Of a DNA stretch of 64,000 nt, positions 56,528 to 64,000 are shown piece by piece. Each line of letters starts with the position of its first letter. Within the stretch, counting starts at the first letter, position 1. Position numbers and translations under genes: made by a program. Origin of the DNA: Chryseobacterium tructae (lineage in GTDB: Bacteria > Bacteroidota > Bacteroidia > Flavobacteriales > Weeksellaceae); the NCBI RefSeq assembly GCF_030409875.1, contig NZ_JAUFQR010000001.1, forward strand, positions 3,224,001 to 3,288,000, given 5' to 3'. The notes beneath the pieces were generated by a model that did no database searches, was not told the origin of the DNA, and worked only from the letters and a program-made list of their open reading frames with translations.

Positions 56528-57585
56528 TAGGAATGCTTTTTATTCGCATATACATTTACATTCATTCCCATTTTGAGAATGTCGATCTCTCGTTTTTTCC
56601 CTTCTACTCTAATTCTTACAGGAATACGCTGAACAATTTTCACATAGTTTCCGGTAGAATTATCAGGAGGCAGTAATGAAAAACTGGAACCTGTAGCCGG
56701 AGACAATGAAATAATAGTTCCTTTGAATTCTTTATCAGGATAAGAATCTGCAACAATTTTCACCTGATCTCCAATTTTCATATCCTTGATCTGGGTTTCT
56801 TTATAATTAGCCACTACCCATTTATCAGTTTCGTTATTAACGATAAATGCAAGTGTTTCTCCGGCATCGATCATTTGTCCGACCTCAACAGTTCTTCGTC
56901 CCATTCGCCCATCATATGAAGCTACTACAGCGGTATAACTCACATCGAGTTTATGACGGTCTAATAAAGCTTCTAATCTTGCAATTTCAGCCTGAACGAC
57001 GGTTTTTTCGACCTGAATATCACTAATTTTAGATACAGAAGCAGCATAATTATCCTGGGAAGATTTATAATCACTTTCGTTAACATCCAGTGTTGCTTTT
57101 ACATCTTCAAGTCTCTGTTTTGTAGCAGATTCTTCATCATAAAGCTTTTTATAACGGTTGTAATCAAGTTGTTGTTTCCACACTTTTGCCTTATTAGCAT
57201 CTACTTGTGCCTGTGCAGCAGCAGCTTCCTTCTCGGTTGTCCCCGTAGTACTTTGTAAGACTTTCAATTGTGCACGGGTTTTCTGAAGAGCAGCCTGAGT
57301 TTGTTTTTGCTGAAGAACATATTCACGATTATCAATTAATAAAAGAGTATCTCCTTTTTTTACTTCCTGATTTTCCTCAAATTTTACGGCTACAATAAAC
57401 CCGCCTGCTCTTGAAATAACAGGATTTATATATTCCTGAACCTGAGCATCATTGGTCTGTTCATATCTGTAATAATTTTTTAGAGTAAAACCGCCCCAAA
57501 CAGCAAGTGAGGCAACGATTAAAACTGAAATCCATCCTGTGATCTTTGTGATCAATCTGTCGGTTGGGGTATATTTTTTTTTCAT
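56527..57585 (-). CDS. HlyD/EmrA-family membrane-fusion protein
   Basis: From MKKKYTPTDRLITKITGW this encodes about 352 residues with one N-terminal transmembrane helix (ISVLIVASLAVWGGFTL). A biotinyl-lipoyl-like half follows (NPVISRAGGFIVAVKFEENQ), a long coiled coil (about residues 100-195, Ala/Gln/Lys-rich), the second lipoyl half (GRMGRRTVEVGQMIDAGETL) and the beta-barrel. It links the inner-membrane MFS pump to the TolC-like channel. I rejected an upstream start at 57801 because it would overlap the TolC gene. Confidence 0.87.
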   Translation of the reverse strand: MKKKYTPTDRLITKITGWISVLIVASLAVWGGFTLKNYYRYEQTNDAQVQEYINPVISRAGGFIVAVKFEENQEVKKGDTLLLIDNREYVLQQKQTQAALQKTRAQLKVLQSTTGTTEKEAAAAQAQVDANKAKVWKQQLDYNRYKKLYDEESATKQRLEDVKATLDVNESDYKSSQDNYAASVSKISDIQVEKTVVQAEIARLEALLDRHKLDVSYTAVVASYDGRMGRRTVEVGQMIDAGETLAFIVNNETDKWVVANYKETQIKDMKIGDQVKIVADSYPDKEFKGTIISLSPATGSSFSLLPPDNSTGNYVKIVQRIPVRIRVEGKKREIDILKMGMNVNVYANKKHS

Positions 57586-57589
57586 TGTA

Positions 57590-58911
57590 TTATAAAACGC
57601 CTGTAATATTTTGTAGTAAATAATAATTGTTCTGTGCCATGATTTTCGCTGCTTCCAATTCAAATTTTGTCTGAAGTACCTGGATATCTGCATCCAAAAG
57701 CTCTGTAATAAGGGAGGTTTGGTTGAAATAAGTATTTTTGATAATACGTGCATTTTCTTTAGCTTGGGCGACATTGGTTTCAGCAACTTTGATCTGTTCA
57801 AGAGCCTCCTGATATCGTAAATAGGCTTCTTTTACCTGTTGTCTTACCTTATCTTCCGTATCTTTATGTACCTCTTCTTCTTTTTCAAACTCCAGCTTAG
57901 CAGCTTTTACTTTATTGGTATTGTGATACAGCGAAGAAATGGAAAACGAAGCCTTAAGTCCCACTATCCCTAATGAATACCAATAAGGATTATAAGGGTA
58001 AAGGAAAATCTGTGGATTGGCATAATAAAATTCCCCATACATTCCTATTTTAGGGAGTACATTAGCTTTTACCTGCTTCAATTTCAGTTTACTTAATTCT
58101 GTTCCCTGTTCAGAAACATGATAATCAAATGAATGCTCCATCGCCAGTTTCAAATATTCTGCGTAGGTTGTATTGGCATCCCATTGTACAGAAGGAGCTT
58201 CCGGAATCACGATCTGCTCATCAGGAACTCCTAAATAATATTCAGTTTCTGCATGGCAATCAGAATATCATTTTGAATCGTAATCAGGGTCATTTTACGT
58301 TTTGAAAGTTCAAGTTCTATTCTTAAAACATCACTTTTCAAAACCACTCCGTTCTTATATAAAGACTTGATTTCTTTAAGCTGTACTTCCTGGTCTTTAA
58401 TATCCTGTTGAATAAGATCTCTGAATATTAATGTTTTCTGAAGTTCTAGATAAAGGGCTGCTGTTTTATAATGAATATCGGAAACGGCCTGTTCTTTTTG
58501 AATTTCTTTAACCTTCTGCAAAGTTTGGTTTTCTTTGATCTTAAGATTAAGCTTATTTCCGTTGTAAATGTTCAGGTAAAAATCGGCTCCTACTCTGTAA
58601 AGGGTGTGGATGACCTCATGTTGGGTAGGCTTGGAAAATATTCCGTTTTCATAGATGGGGATGTTGGACGCTTTTTCTGCAGATCCTTTAACTTGTATTT
58701 CCGGAAGTCGCTCTCTTTTGGTGTCTTTTACTTCGGCTTCCGCGATGTCTACATTAATGGTATTGATTTTAATATGACGGCTGTTTTCTTCAGCTCTTTG
58801 CCATGCGTCTTTTAGGGAAATCCGTATGGTATCATTTCGTGGACTGCCTGTCTGAGCTGATATTGTGTAGGAAGCTCCTAGCATCAGCAATCCGGTGACA
58901 TACATTTTCAT
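57590..58911 (-). CDS. TolC-family outer-membrane efflux channel (one frameshift)
   Basis: A signal peptide (MKMYVTGLLMLGASYTISAQ) is followed by two TolC repeats of long helices (DAWQRAEENSRHIKINTINV ... IYKDQEVQLKEI-like, and TYAEYLKLAMEHSFDYHVSE). The frame stops near 58231; one missing T near 58240 restores LNYYLGVPDEQIVIPEAP and gives about 440 residues. It is first in the operon and 4 bases from the HlyD gene. Together with the HlyD and MFS genes it makes a complete export path. Confidence 0.85.
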
Positions 58912-59008
58912 TTGAATTTTTCGAATTATTGCACTGCAAATTTATTGGCAATCCTGAAATTATTTTTATCTAAAATAGTCAAGTTTTACATGATTCCGGC
59001 CAAATTGT

Positions 59009-59016
59009 TATATTTG
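59009..59016 (+). promoter_or_regulatory. -7 element of the efflux regulator gene
   Basis: TATATTTG matches TAnnTTTG 28 bases before the ATG at 59044. No TTG was found at the normal distance, so the promoter may need an activator. Confidence 0.4.
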
Positions 59017-59043
59017 CATTTTCATCAATATTTTAGTTTTAAT

Positions 59044-59841
59044 ATGGGATTAATTGCAGCACTTCCTGACATCGATAAACACGAGAAAAGTGTATTCGTT
59101 ATGCATGAAAAATCAGAGAAACTCATCCCTTTTCATAAACATACCAAAGGGCAATTGAGCTACGTGGAAGGCGGTATTGCCTATATTACCATCAGTAATC
59201 GAACCTATGTAGTTCCTGCCCGACACTTCTTTTGGATTCCTCAGGGAATGGAACATATTTTAGAAGTTGGGCATACGGCTACCGTTCTACGTTCTTTATA
59301 TTTCTATGCCTATGATGATTTTTTGGATCCTTTTTATGGCAGACTGGGAATATATCCGGCGTCGGAACTTTTAATCCAAATGATCAAATATACAGAGATA
59401 TGGGACGAAAAACATGTTACTGATAAAGATGAAAATTTTGAGTTCTTGGTTGCTTTAAAAAAAATTCTGCCTAAAACCCATAAACAACCCTTGCCTATTA
59501 TTCTTCCTGCCACTCATAACAAGCAGATGATGAAAATAGTTTCTTATCTGGAATGGAATATGGGAGAAAAGTTAACCCTTACCAATGTAAGTGACAGGTT
59601 CGGATTGAGTGAGCGCTCTATGTCACGCCTCTTTAAAGCAGATATGGACATTTCCTTTCTTCAGTATCTGAAAACATTAAGGATTATCAAAGCCATAGAA
59701 CTTCTTCTCAGTACGGATAAGCCCATTAATGAGATCGCGAATGATGTTGGCTATAGTTCAATCAGTGCTTTTAGTGATACGTTTCATGAGTTTACGCAGT
59801 CCCGACCTTCGGATCTTAGAAAAAGTAGTAAGGCTTTCTGA
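59044..59841 (+). CDS. AraC-family regulator, divergent from the efflux operon
   Basis: From MGLIAALPDIDKHEKSVFVM it encodes about 265 residues with an N-terminal cupin (PFHKHTKGQLSYVEGGIAYI, ARHFFWIPQGMEHI) and C-terminal AraC HTH (LTLTNVSDRFGLSERSMSRL, INEIANDVGYSSISAFSDTF). Its divergent position and roughly 130-base intergenic region make it the likely controller of the TolC-HlyD-MFS operon. I rejected an upstream TTG start at 58912, which abuts the tolC ATG. Confidence 0.87.
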   Translation: MGLIAALPDIDKHEKSVFVMHEKSEKLIPFHKHTKGQLSYVEGGIAYITISNRTYVVPARHFFWIPQGMEHILEVGHTATVLRSLYFYAYDDFLDPFYGRLGIYPASELLIQMIKYTEIWDEKHVTDKDENFEFLVALKKILPKTHKQPLPIILPATHNKQMMKIVSYLEWNMGEKLTLTNVSDRFGLSERSMSRLFKADMDISFLQYLKTLRIIKAIELLLSTDKPINEIANDVGYSSISAFSDTFHEFTQSRPSDLRKSSKAF

Positions 59842-59934
59842 TCATTTGCGCATAAGATTTTGAGACCATTTCATCATAATTTATTTGAATTCCGCCAACC
59901 CATCCGTAAGATGGAAATAATATGATCTTCATCA

Positions 59935-59960
59935 AATAAAAGACTATTTTGTCTTTTATT
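59935..59960. promoter_or_regulatory. Rrf2 operator-like palindrome, copy 1
   Basis: Perfect 10-base arms AATAAAAGAC (59935-59944) and GTCTTTTATT (59951-59960) flank TATTTT. It covers the -33 region of the Rrf2 gene promoter. Related sites lie at 60449 and 62164. Confidence 0.72.
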
Positions 59961-59981
59961 AAAAATAAATTTATACCTTTG
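59949..59981 (+). promoter_or_regulatory. Promoter of the Rrf2 gene
   Basis: TTG at 59949-59951, a 22-base spacer and TACCTTTG at 59974-59981 fit the TTG-N17-23-TAnnTTTG consensus. The TTG lies inside the operator-like palindrome. Confidence 0.65.
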
Positions 59982-60001
59982 TCCTATAAAATTCAGCTAA
60001 A

Positions 60002-60433
60002 ATGTTTTCAAAAACCTGCGAATATGCCTTAAGAGCACTAATTTACATTGCCCAGCAATCTAAAAATGACAGCAGGGTCGGTATTAAAGATATTGCAAAA
60101 AGCATCAATTCTCCCGAACATTTTATTGCTAAAATTCTACAGGATCTGAGTAGAAAAGGATTTGTACAATCTGCAAAAGGCCCCAACGGAGGATTTTACA
60201 TGGATTCTAGAAACCTGAATACCAGCATTGCAGATATTGTAAGGGAAATAGATGGTGATAAATTATTTTCAGGATGTGGGCTTGGGCTTAAGCAATGCTC
60301 AGAAACTCATCCCTGTCCGCTTCATGAACAATTCAAAAGCATCAGACAGAACCTTCGCATTATGCTTGAAACCTCTAAAATACAGATGTTTGTGGATAAC
60401 CTTGATTTAGAATTGACTTATCTTAAAACGTAA
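60002..60433 (+). CDS. Rrf2-family transcriptional regulator (probable NsrR/IscR-like)
   Basis: This 143-residue protein begins MFSKTCEYALRALIYIAQQ and has an N-terminal winged helix (IAKSINSPEHFIAKILQDLS). The cysteine-rich region CGLGLKQCSETHPCPLHEQF follows, the usual Fe-S ligand area of this family. NsrR and IscR members bind a Fe-S cluster and sense NO or cluster status. Downstream genes include RIC and a nitric-oxide reductase, so NO sensing is the most likely role. An inverted repeat in its own promoter suggests autoregulation. Confidence 0.86.
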   Translation: MFSKTCEYALRALIYIAQQSKNDSRVGIKDIAKSINSPEHFIAKILQDLSRKGFVQSAKGPNGGFYMDSRNLNTSIADIVREIDGDKLFSGCGLGLKQCSETHPCPLHEQFKSIRQNLRIMLETSKIQMFVDNLDLELTYLKT

Positions 60434-60448
60434 AAAAAAATTTAAAAC

Positions 60449-60474
60449 AATAAAAGATAAAAAGGTCTTAATAT
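60449..60474. promoter_or_regulatory. Rrf2 operator-like site, copy 2
   Basis: AATAAAAGAT (60449-60458), AAAAAG and GTCTTAATAT (60465-60474): first arm one mismatch from copy 1, same N6 spacing. It lies 16 bases upstream of the membrane protein gene. The preceding bases (TTTAAAA) also match those before copy 3. Confidence 0.6.
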
Positions 60475-60490
60475 ATTTAAATTAAAAAAA

Positions 60491-60895
60491 ATGAAGATTC
60501 ATCTCAAAAACCCTTTCGTACTCATGTTATTCAGCTTTATGGCAGGAATGTTTATAACGGTTAGCTTTTTAGAAACTCCCTTGAAGTTTCAGGTACAGGG
60601 AATCACCTTAACAACAGCTTTAGGGTTGGGAAAAATTATGTTTGGAATCTCTACTAACATACAATGGATATTTTTGATCCTAATTATGATACTTATGCTA
60701 ATTAGTCGTAAAAACTATACCAGAACCGACTTTATGATCTTTACAGCTTTAGTCTGTATCCTTGCTTCAGAACATCTTTGGATGTTGCCAATTCTGAATT
60801 CAAGAGTTGATTTACTTTCATCTGGTAAGCCTTTATCACCTACTCCACTGCATGATTATTTATTTATGCCGAAACAGGAAAAGCTATCCTTCTAA
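60491..60895 (+). CDS. Membrane protein of unknown function in the NO cluster
   Basis: This 134-residue protein has four predicted transmembrane segments (VLMLFSFMAGMFITVSFL, LGLGKIMFGISTNIQWIFLI and two later). Several His and a few charged residues occur at the ends, but there is no obvious cofactor motif. It follows the Rrf2 gene and operator-like copy 2. Related small membrane proteins are found near nitric-oxide reductase genes in Bacteroidota; a role there is inference. Confidence 0.62.
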   Translation: MKIHLKNPFVLMLFSFMAGMFITVSFLETPLKFQVQGITLTTALGLGKIMFGISTNIQWIFLILIMILMLISRKNYTRTDFMIFTALVCILASEHLWMLPILNSRVDLLSSGKPLSPTPLHDYLFMPKQEKLSF

Positions 60896-60931
60896 TGCTT
60901 GCCATCATATTACAATTTAAAATTCAGTCTC

Positions 60932-61708
60932 ATGAAAACAGATCCTATTGAAAAAATGTCTGCTCATTGGTTATTAGCTAAGATGGGCAAAAAAGTACTT
61001 CGTCCAGGTGGTATTGCCCTTACTCAGAAAATGTTATCGATGTTAAAAATAACAATCAATGATGATGTAGTAGAATTTGCTCCCGGCCTTGGGCAGACAG
61101 CACAAATAACCTTAAAAAAAAGACCAAAATCTTATACAGGGATCGATGCAGATGAAAATGCGATAAGCTATTTGAATAGAAAATTTGAAAAAAGTCCTGC
61201 TGTATTCCGATTGGGGAGCGCAGCACTAAGCTCTCTGTCTGAACAATCCGTTAACAAAGTGTATGGAGAAGCCATGCTGAGCATGCATGCGGATCACAGA
61301 AAATCTGAAATTATTCAGGAGGCTTCCAGAATTTTAATTCCAAAGGGATACTATGCGATTCATGAGCTTGCCTTAGCTCCTGATAGTTTGGATGAAAATG
61401 TAAAAGTACAGATACAAAAAGAACTCGCTGTAACCCTGAAAGTAAATACAAGACCATTAACGATCTCAGAGTGGACTCGTTTATTGGAAAAAGAAGGATT
61501 TGAAATTATAAAAGTGGAAACCGCTCCCATGAATCTTTTAAAACCTCAAAGAATCATCAGTGATGAAGGGTTTTCCGGATTTCTGAAAATTGCAGGGAAT
61601 ATCTTAACACAGCCTAGAATCCGATCCAGGATCATAAGAATGAGTAAAACTTTTAAAAAATATGAGGATTGCCTTTGCGCGGTTGCCATTCTTGCTCAGA
61701 AAAAATAA
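60932..61708 (+). CDS. Class I SAM-dependent methyltransferase
   Basis: From MKTDPIEKMSAHW it encodes about 258 residues. Motif I is DVVEFAPGLGQTAQITLKKR and the acidic residue is in YTGIDADENAISYL. The N-terminal part is Lys-rich and lacks a signal. Substrate unknown. It lies 36 bases after the membrane protein gene and 18 before the cytochrome c gene, inside the NO defence cluster. Confidence 0.78.
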   Translation: MKTDPIEKMSAHWLLAKMGKKVLRPGGIALTQKMLSMLKITINDDVVEFAPGLGQTAQITLKKRPKSYTGIDADENAISYLNRKFEKSPAVFRLGSAALSSLSEQSVNKVYGEAMLSMHADHRKSEIIQEASRILIPKGYYAIHELALAPDSLDENVKVQIQKELAVTLKVNTRPLTISEWTRLLEKEGFEIIKVETAPMNLLKPQRIISDEGFSGFLKIAGNILTQPRIRSRIIRMSKTFKKYEDCLCAVAILAQKK

Positions 61709-61726
61709 TTATAAACGATACTCATT

Positions 61727-62149
61727 ATGAAAACACAATTTTTTAATACCACAATTATCCTGGCTTTCAGTTCTATTTTATTATCCTGTTCAAAACCAGA
61801 AACCACGCCTATTCCACAAGCAGATCCATATTCTACACAGCAAACATCTCAACCTGTAGAAACTCCAGCCCCGCCGGTGGTTGCCAGTACAGCTTCTTTA
61901 GATGAAGGTTTAAAATTAATTCAGGGAATGGACTGCCTTACCTGCCACAAAACAGATGCAAAATTAATAGGCCCCTCCTATCAGGAAGTCGCTGCAAAAT
62001 ATACTGAAGCAGATATTGATAGGCTGGCTCAGAAAATCATTGAAGGGGGAAAAGGAAATTGGGGTGATATTCCAATGGCTCCTCATAATGGCTTGAGTAA
62101 AGACAACGCAAAACTTATGGTGAAATATATTCTTTCATTAAAGAAATAA
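61727..62149 (+). CDS. Lipoprotein cytochrome c
   Basis: This 140-residue protein has a lipobox (SSILLSC|SKPE), a Pro/Thr-rich linker, and a class I c-type haem motif CLTCHKTD. The distal Met ligand is probably the one in DIPMAPHNGL. It transfers electrons at the envelope. In this cluster it may feed or link to NO reductase or another terminal oxidase, but quinol-type NorB usually takes electrons from quinol, so the partner is unclear. Confidence 0.85.
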   Translation: MKTQFFNTTIILAFSSILLSCSKPETTPIPQADPYSTQQTSQPVETPAPPVVASTASLDEGLKLIQGMDCLTCHKTDAKLIGPSYQEVAAKYTEADIDRLAQKIIEGGKGNWGDIPMAPHNGLSKDNAKLMVKYILSLKK

Positions 62150-62163
62150 AAAAAATTTAAAAT

Positions 62164-62189
62164 AATAAAAGACAAAAAAGTATTATATT
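62164..62189. promoter_or_regulatory. Rrf2 operator-like site, copy 3 (degenerate)
   Basis: AATAAAAGAC (62164-62173), AAAAAA and GTATTATATT (62180-62189). The first arm is identical to copy 1; the second differs at several bases. It ends directly at the ric start codon, with the same N6 spacing. Confidence 0.55.
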
Positions 62190-62915
62190 ATGAACGCAAA
62201 AACAGATTTTATAGGAAATATGGTAGCTGAAGACTTCAGAACTGCTGCTATTTTTAAAAGACACGGAATCGATTTCTGCTGTAAAGGCGGAAGAACAATA
62301 GAAGAAGCATGTAGCAATAAAAAACTTGATCCGGAAAAAATTTATGAAGAGCTGGAAGCTCTCCCAAAAAATGACGGCACTTCTATCGACTTCAATAGCT
62401 GGCCACTGGATCTTCTGGCAGATTATATCGAGAAAACACACCATCGGTATGTGGAGGAAAAAACTTCCGTTTTACAGGCTTTTCTTGATAAATTATGCAA
62501 AGTTCACGGAGGCAGACATCCGGAATTATTTGAGATCAACGCCATATTTAATGAATCTGCTCACGATCTGGCAGCTCACATGAAAAAAGAAGAACTGATC
62601 CTGTTTCCTTTTGTAAGAAATATGATAAAATCCAAAACATCCGGAAACAACCTGGTACAACCGCCATTCGGAACAGTAGAAAATCCGGTGCATATGATGC
62701 AGCATGAACATACAGTAGAAGGAGACCGTTTCAGAAAAATTGCAGAGATTACTAACGAATACACTCCTCCTGCTGATGCGTGCAATACGTACAAAGTGGC
62801 TTTTGCTATGCTCCAGGATTTTGAAAATGACCTTCACAAACATATTCATCTTGAAAATAATATTCTTTTCCCGAAAGCTATCCAATTGGAAAAAGAATTT
62901 AGTATTGAACCTTAA
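62190..62915 (+). CDS. ric: RIC/ScdA iron-sulfur cluster repair di-iron protein
   Basis: This 241-residue protein has an N-terminal DUF542/ScdA-N domain (IFKRHGIDFCCKGGRTIEEA). A hemerythrin-like di-iron domain follows with His and Glu ligands visible in EKTHHRYVEE, GGRHPEL, AAHMKKEELIL, MQHEHTVEGDRF and LHKHIHLENNIL. RIC (YtfE/ScdA) repairs Fe-S clusters damaged by NO or peroxide. It is 14 bases upstream of NO reductase and just behind operator-like copy 3. Confidence 0.93.
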   Translation: MNAKTDFIGNMVAEDFRTAAIFKRHGIDFCCKGGRTIEEACSNKKLDPEKIYEELEALPKNDGTSIDFNSWPLDLLADYIEKTHHRYVEEKTSVLQAFLDKLCKVHGGRHPELFEINAIFNESAHDLAAHMKKEELILFPFVRNMIKSKTSGNNLVQPPFGTVENPVHMMQHEHTVEGDRFRKIAEITNEYTPPADACNTYKVAFAMLQDFENDLHKHIHLENNILFPKAIQLEKEFSIEP

Positions 62916-62928
62916 AAACTGATATCAA

Positions 62929-64000
62929 ATGACACCTAAAAAACTTTGGAGATGGCTTGCTGTAGTAATGGTTGCTTCGTTTGCTGTCCTTATATTTTAC
63001 GGAACTGAAATTTACAGGAAAATCCCTCCTATTCCTAATCAGGTCGTAAGCACCGATGGTACAGTACTTGCTACGGGACAGGACATTAAAGACGGACAGA
63101 ATGTTTGGCAATCTATTGGAGGACAAACCGTAGGAAGTATATGGGACATGGTGCCTATATTGCTCCCGACTGGACTGCCGATTACCTTCACAGAGAATCT
63201 CTTCTCCTGCTTGATGAGCTGGCTAAAAAAGATAATAAGATCTATAAAGAACTGCCTGATGACGAACAGGCAAAATATCAGGTATTGCTGAAAAAGGAAC
63301 TTCGCACCAATACTTTTGATGAAGGAAAAAATGCAATCATATTCTCCCCGGAAAGAGCAAAAGTACAGAAGCTGCTTTCTCAATATTACTCAAAATTATT
63401 CATGAATGACCCTTCCATGGCGCAGCTACGTGATCAGTATGCTATTCCAAAAAATACAGTCAAAGATAGTGGAAGAATGTCTCAAATGAGCGCTTTTTTC
63501 GCCTGGAGTACATGGGTATGCATTACAGAACGTCCCGGGGATAATGTCACTTATACCAATAACTGGCCGCACGATGAGTCTGTAGGCAATGTTCCACCAC
63601 CTTCTTTACACTTATGGTCAGGATTCAGTATATTATTATTGCTGGCTTCCGTCGGGCTGTTGGTGTTCTATCATGCCAGAAATAAAGAAGAAGAAATCAG
63701 TGAAGCTCTTCCTATTGAAGACCCATTACGAAATATGAAGCCTACTCCATCTATGAAAGCTACTCTGAAATATATCTGGGTAGTTGCATTACTGATACTG
63801 GTACAGATGCTTGCCGGAGTCATTACCGCTCATTATGGAGTGGAAGGAAGCGGATTCTATGGAATTCCTCTGGATGAGTTCTACCCCAGTCAGTTTCCAG
63901 AAGCTGGCATGTACAATTAGCCATCTTCTGGATTGCCACTTCATGGCTGGCTACAGGGCTATATATTGCTCCGGCGGTATCCGGACATGAGCCGAAATAT
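62929..64000 (+). CDS. norB: Quinol-dependent nitric oxide reductase (qNOR/NorZ), partial with two frameshifts
   Basis: The gene runs off the window. The visible part is the N-terminal cytochrome c-like domain of qNOR: one membrane segment, then TDGTVLATGQDIKDGQNVWQ, GSIWGHGAYIAPDWTADYLH, and RMSQMSAFFAWSTWVCITERP before further membrane helices. Two single-base deletions, near 63144 (G) and 63882 (T), break the frame; repaired, the tail reads SWHVQLAIFWIATSWLATGL. qNOR reduces two NO to N2O using quinol. Linked to RIC and Rrf2, this is a detoxification rather than a full denitrification set. Confidence 0.87.

Noticed and set aside
54935..59841. Type I secretion system
   Set aside because: The inner-membrane partner is an MFS antiporter, not an ABC exporter, so this is a drug-type efflux pump.

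Overview
The window looks like chromosomal DNA of a low-GC flavobacterium, most likely Chryseobacterium or a close Weeksellaceae relative. The signs are Bacteroidota promoters (TTG-N17-22-TAnnTTTG), T9SS C-terminal sorting domains, FecR proteins with a DUF4974-like tail, STN-type TonB receptors, choice-of-anchor secreted proteins, DUF2480, and small hairpin terminators. The genus is inference from overall character; no rRNA is present.

Layout. 0.05-12 kb: an ECF sigma factor diverges from a long minus-strand run of FecR anti-sigma factor, STN-domain TonB receptor, two tandem beta-helix-like lipoproteins, a choice-of-anchor J/T9SS protein, a lipoprotein and an S41 peptidase lipoprotein. 12-17.1 kb: a HAD phosphatase and a SufR-like regulator diverge from superoxide dismutase, DUF2480, FMN reductase, ferredoxin reductase and two ferredoxins. 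A perfect CAAC-N6-GTTG site sits on the -33 element of the sod promoter. 17-29 kb: an alpha/beta hydrolase, a TPR-HTH membrane regulator, small HTH proteins, secreted proteins, a ketopantoate reductase-like protein, a Crp-type regulator, a methyltransferase and two acetyltransferases. 30-37.4 kb: hypA, hypB, a UreE-like protein, a FecBCD-type ABC importer, an acetyltransferase and a TonB receptor, which together read as a nickel uptake and delivery operon with no nickel enzyme beside it. 37.7-39.7 kb: an AraC regulator and a Tet(X)-like monooxygenase. 40.6-43.5 kb: two more TPR-HTH regulators. 44-51.5 kb: four identical tRNA-Lys(UUU) genes and two orphan copies of their terminator, mixed with accessory genes including a collagen-like repeat protein. 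51.8-54.8 kb: an S66 carboxypeptidase and two DJ-1/PfpI-type proteins. 54.9-59.8 kb: a TolC-HlyD-MFS efflux operon with a divergent AraC regulator. 60-64 kb: an Rrf2-controlled nitric-oxide defence cluster (membrane protein, methyltransferase, cytochrome c, RIC/ScdA, quinol NO reductase) with three related operator-like sites.

Data quality. Thirteen otherwise convincing genes are broken by 16 frameshifts. Every one is repaired by adding back a single missing base, mostly in short homopolymers. This one-sided pattern points to deletion errors in the assembly rather than pseudogenes, so these genes are annotated at their reconstructed extents.
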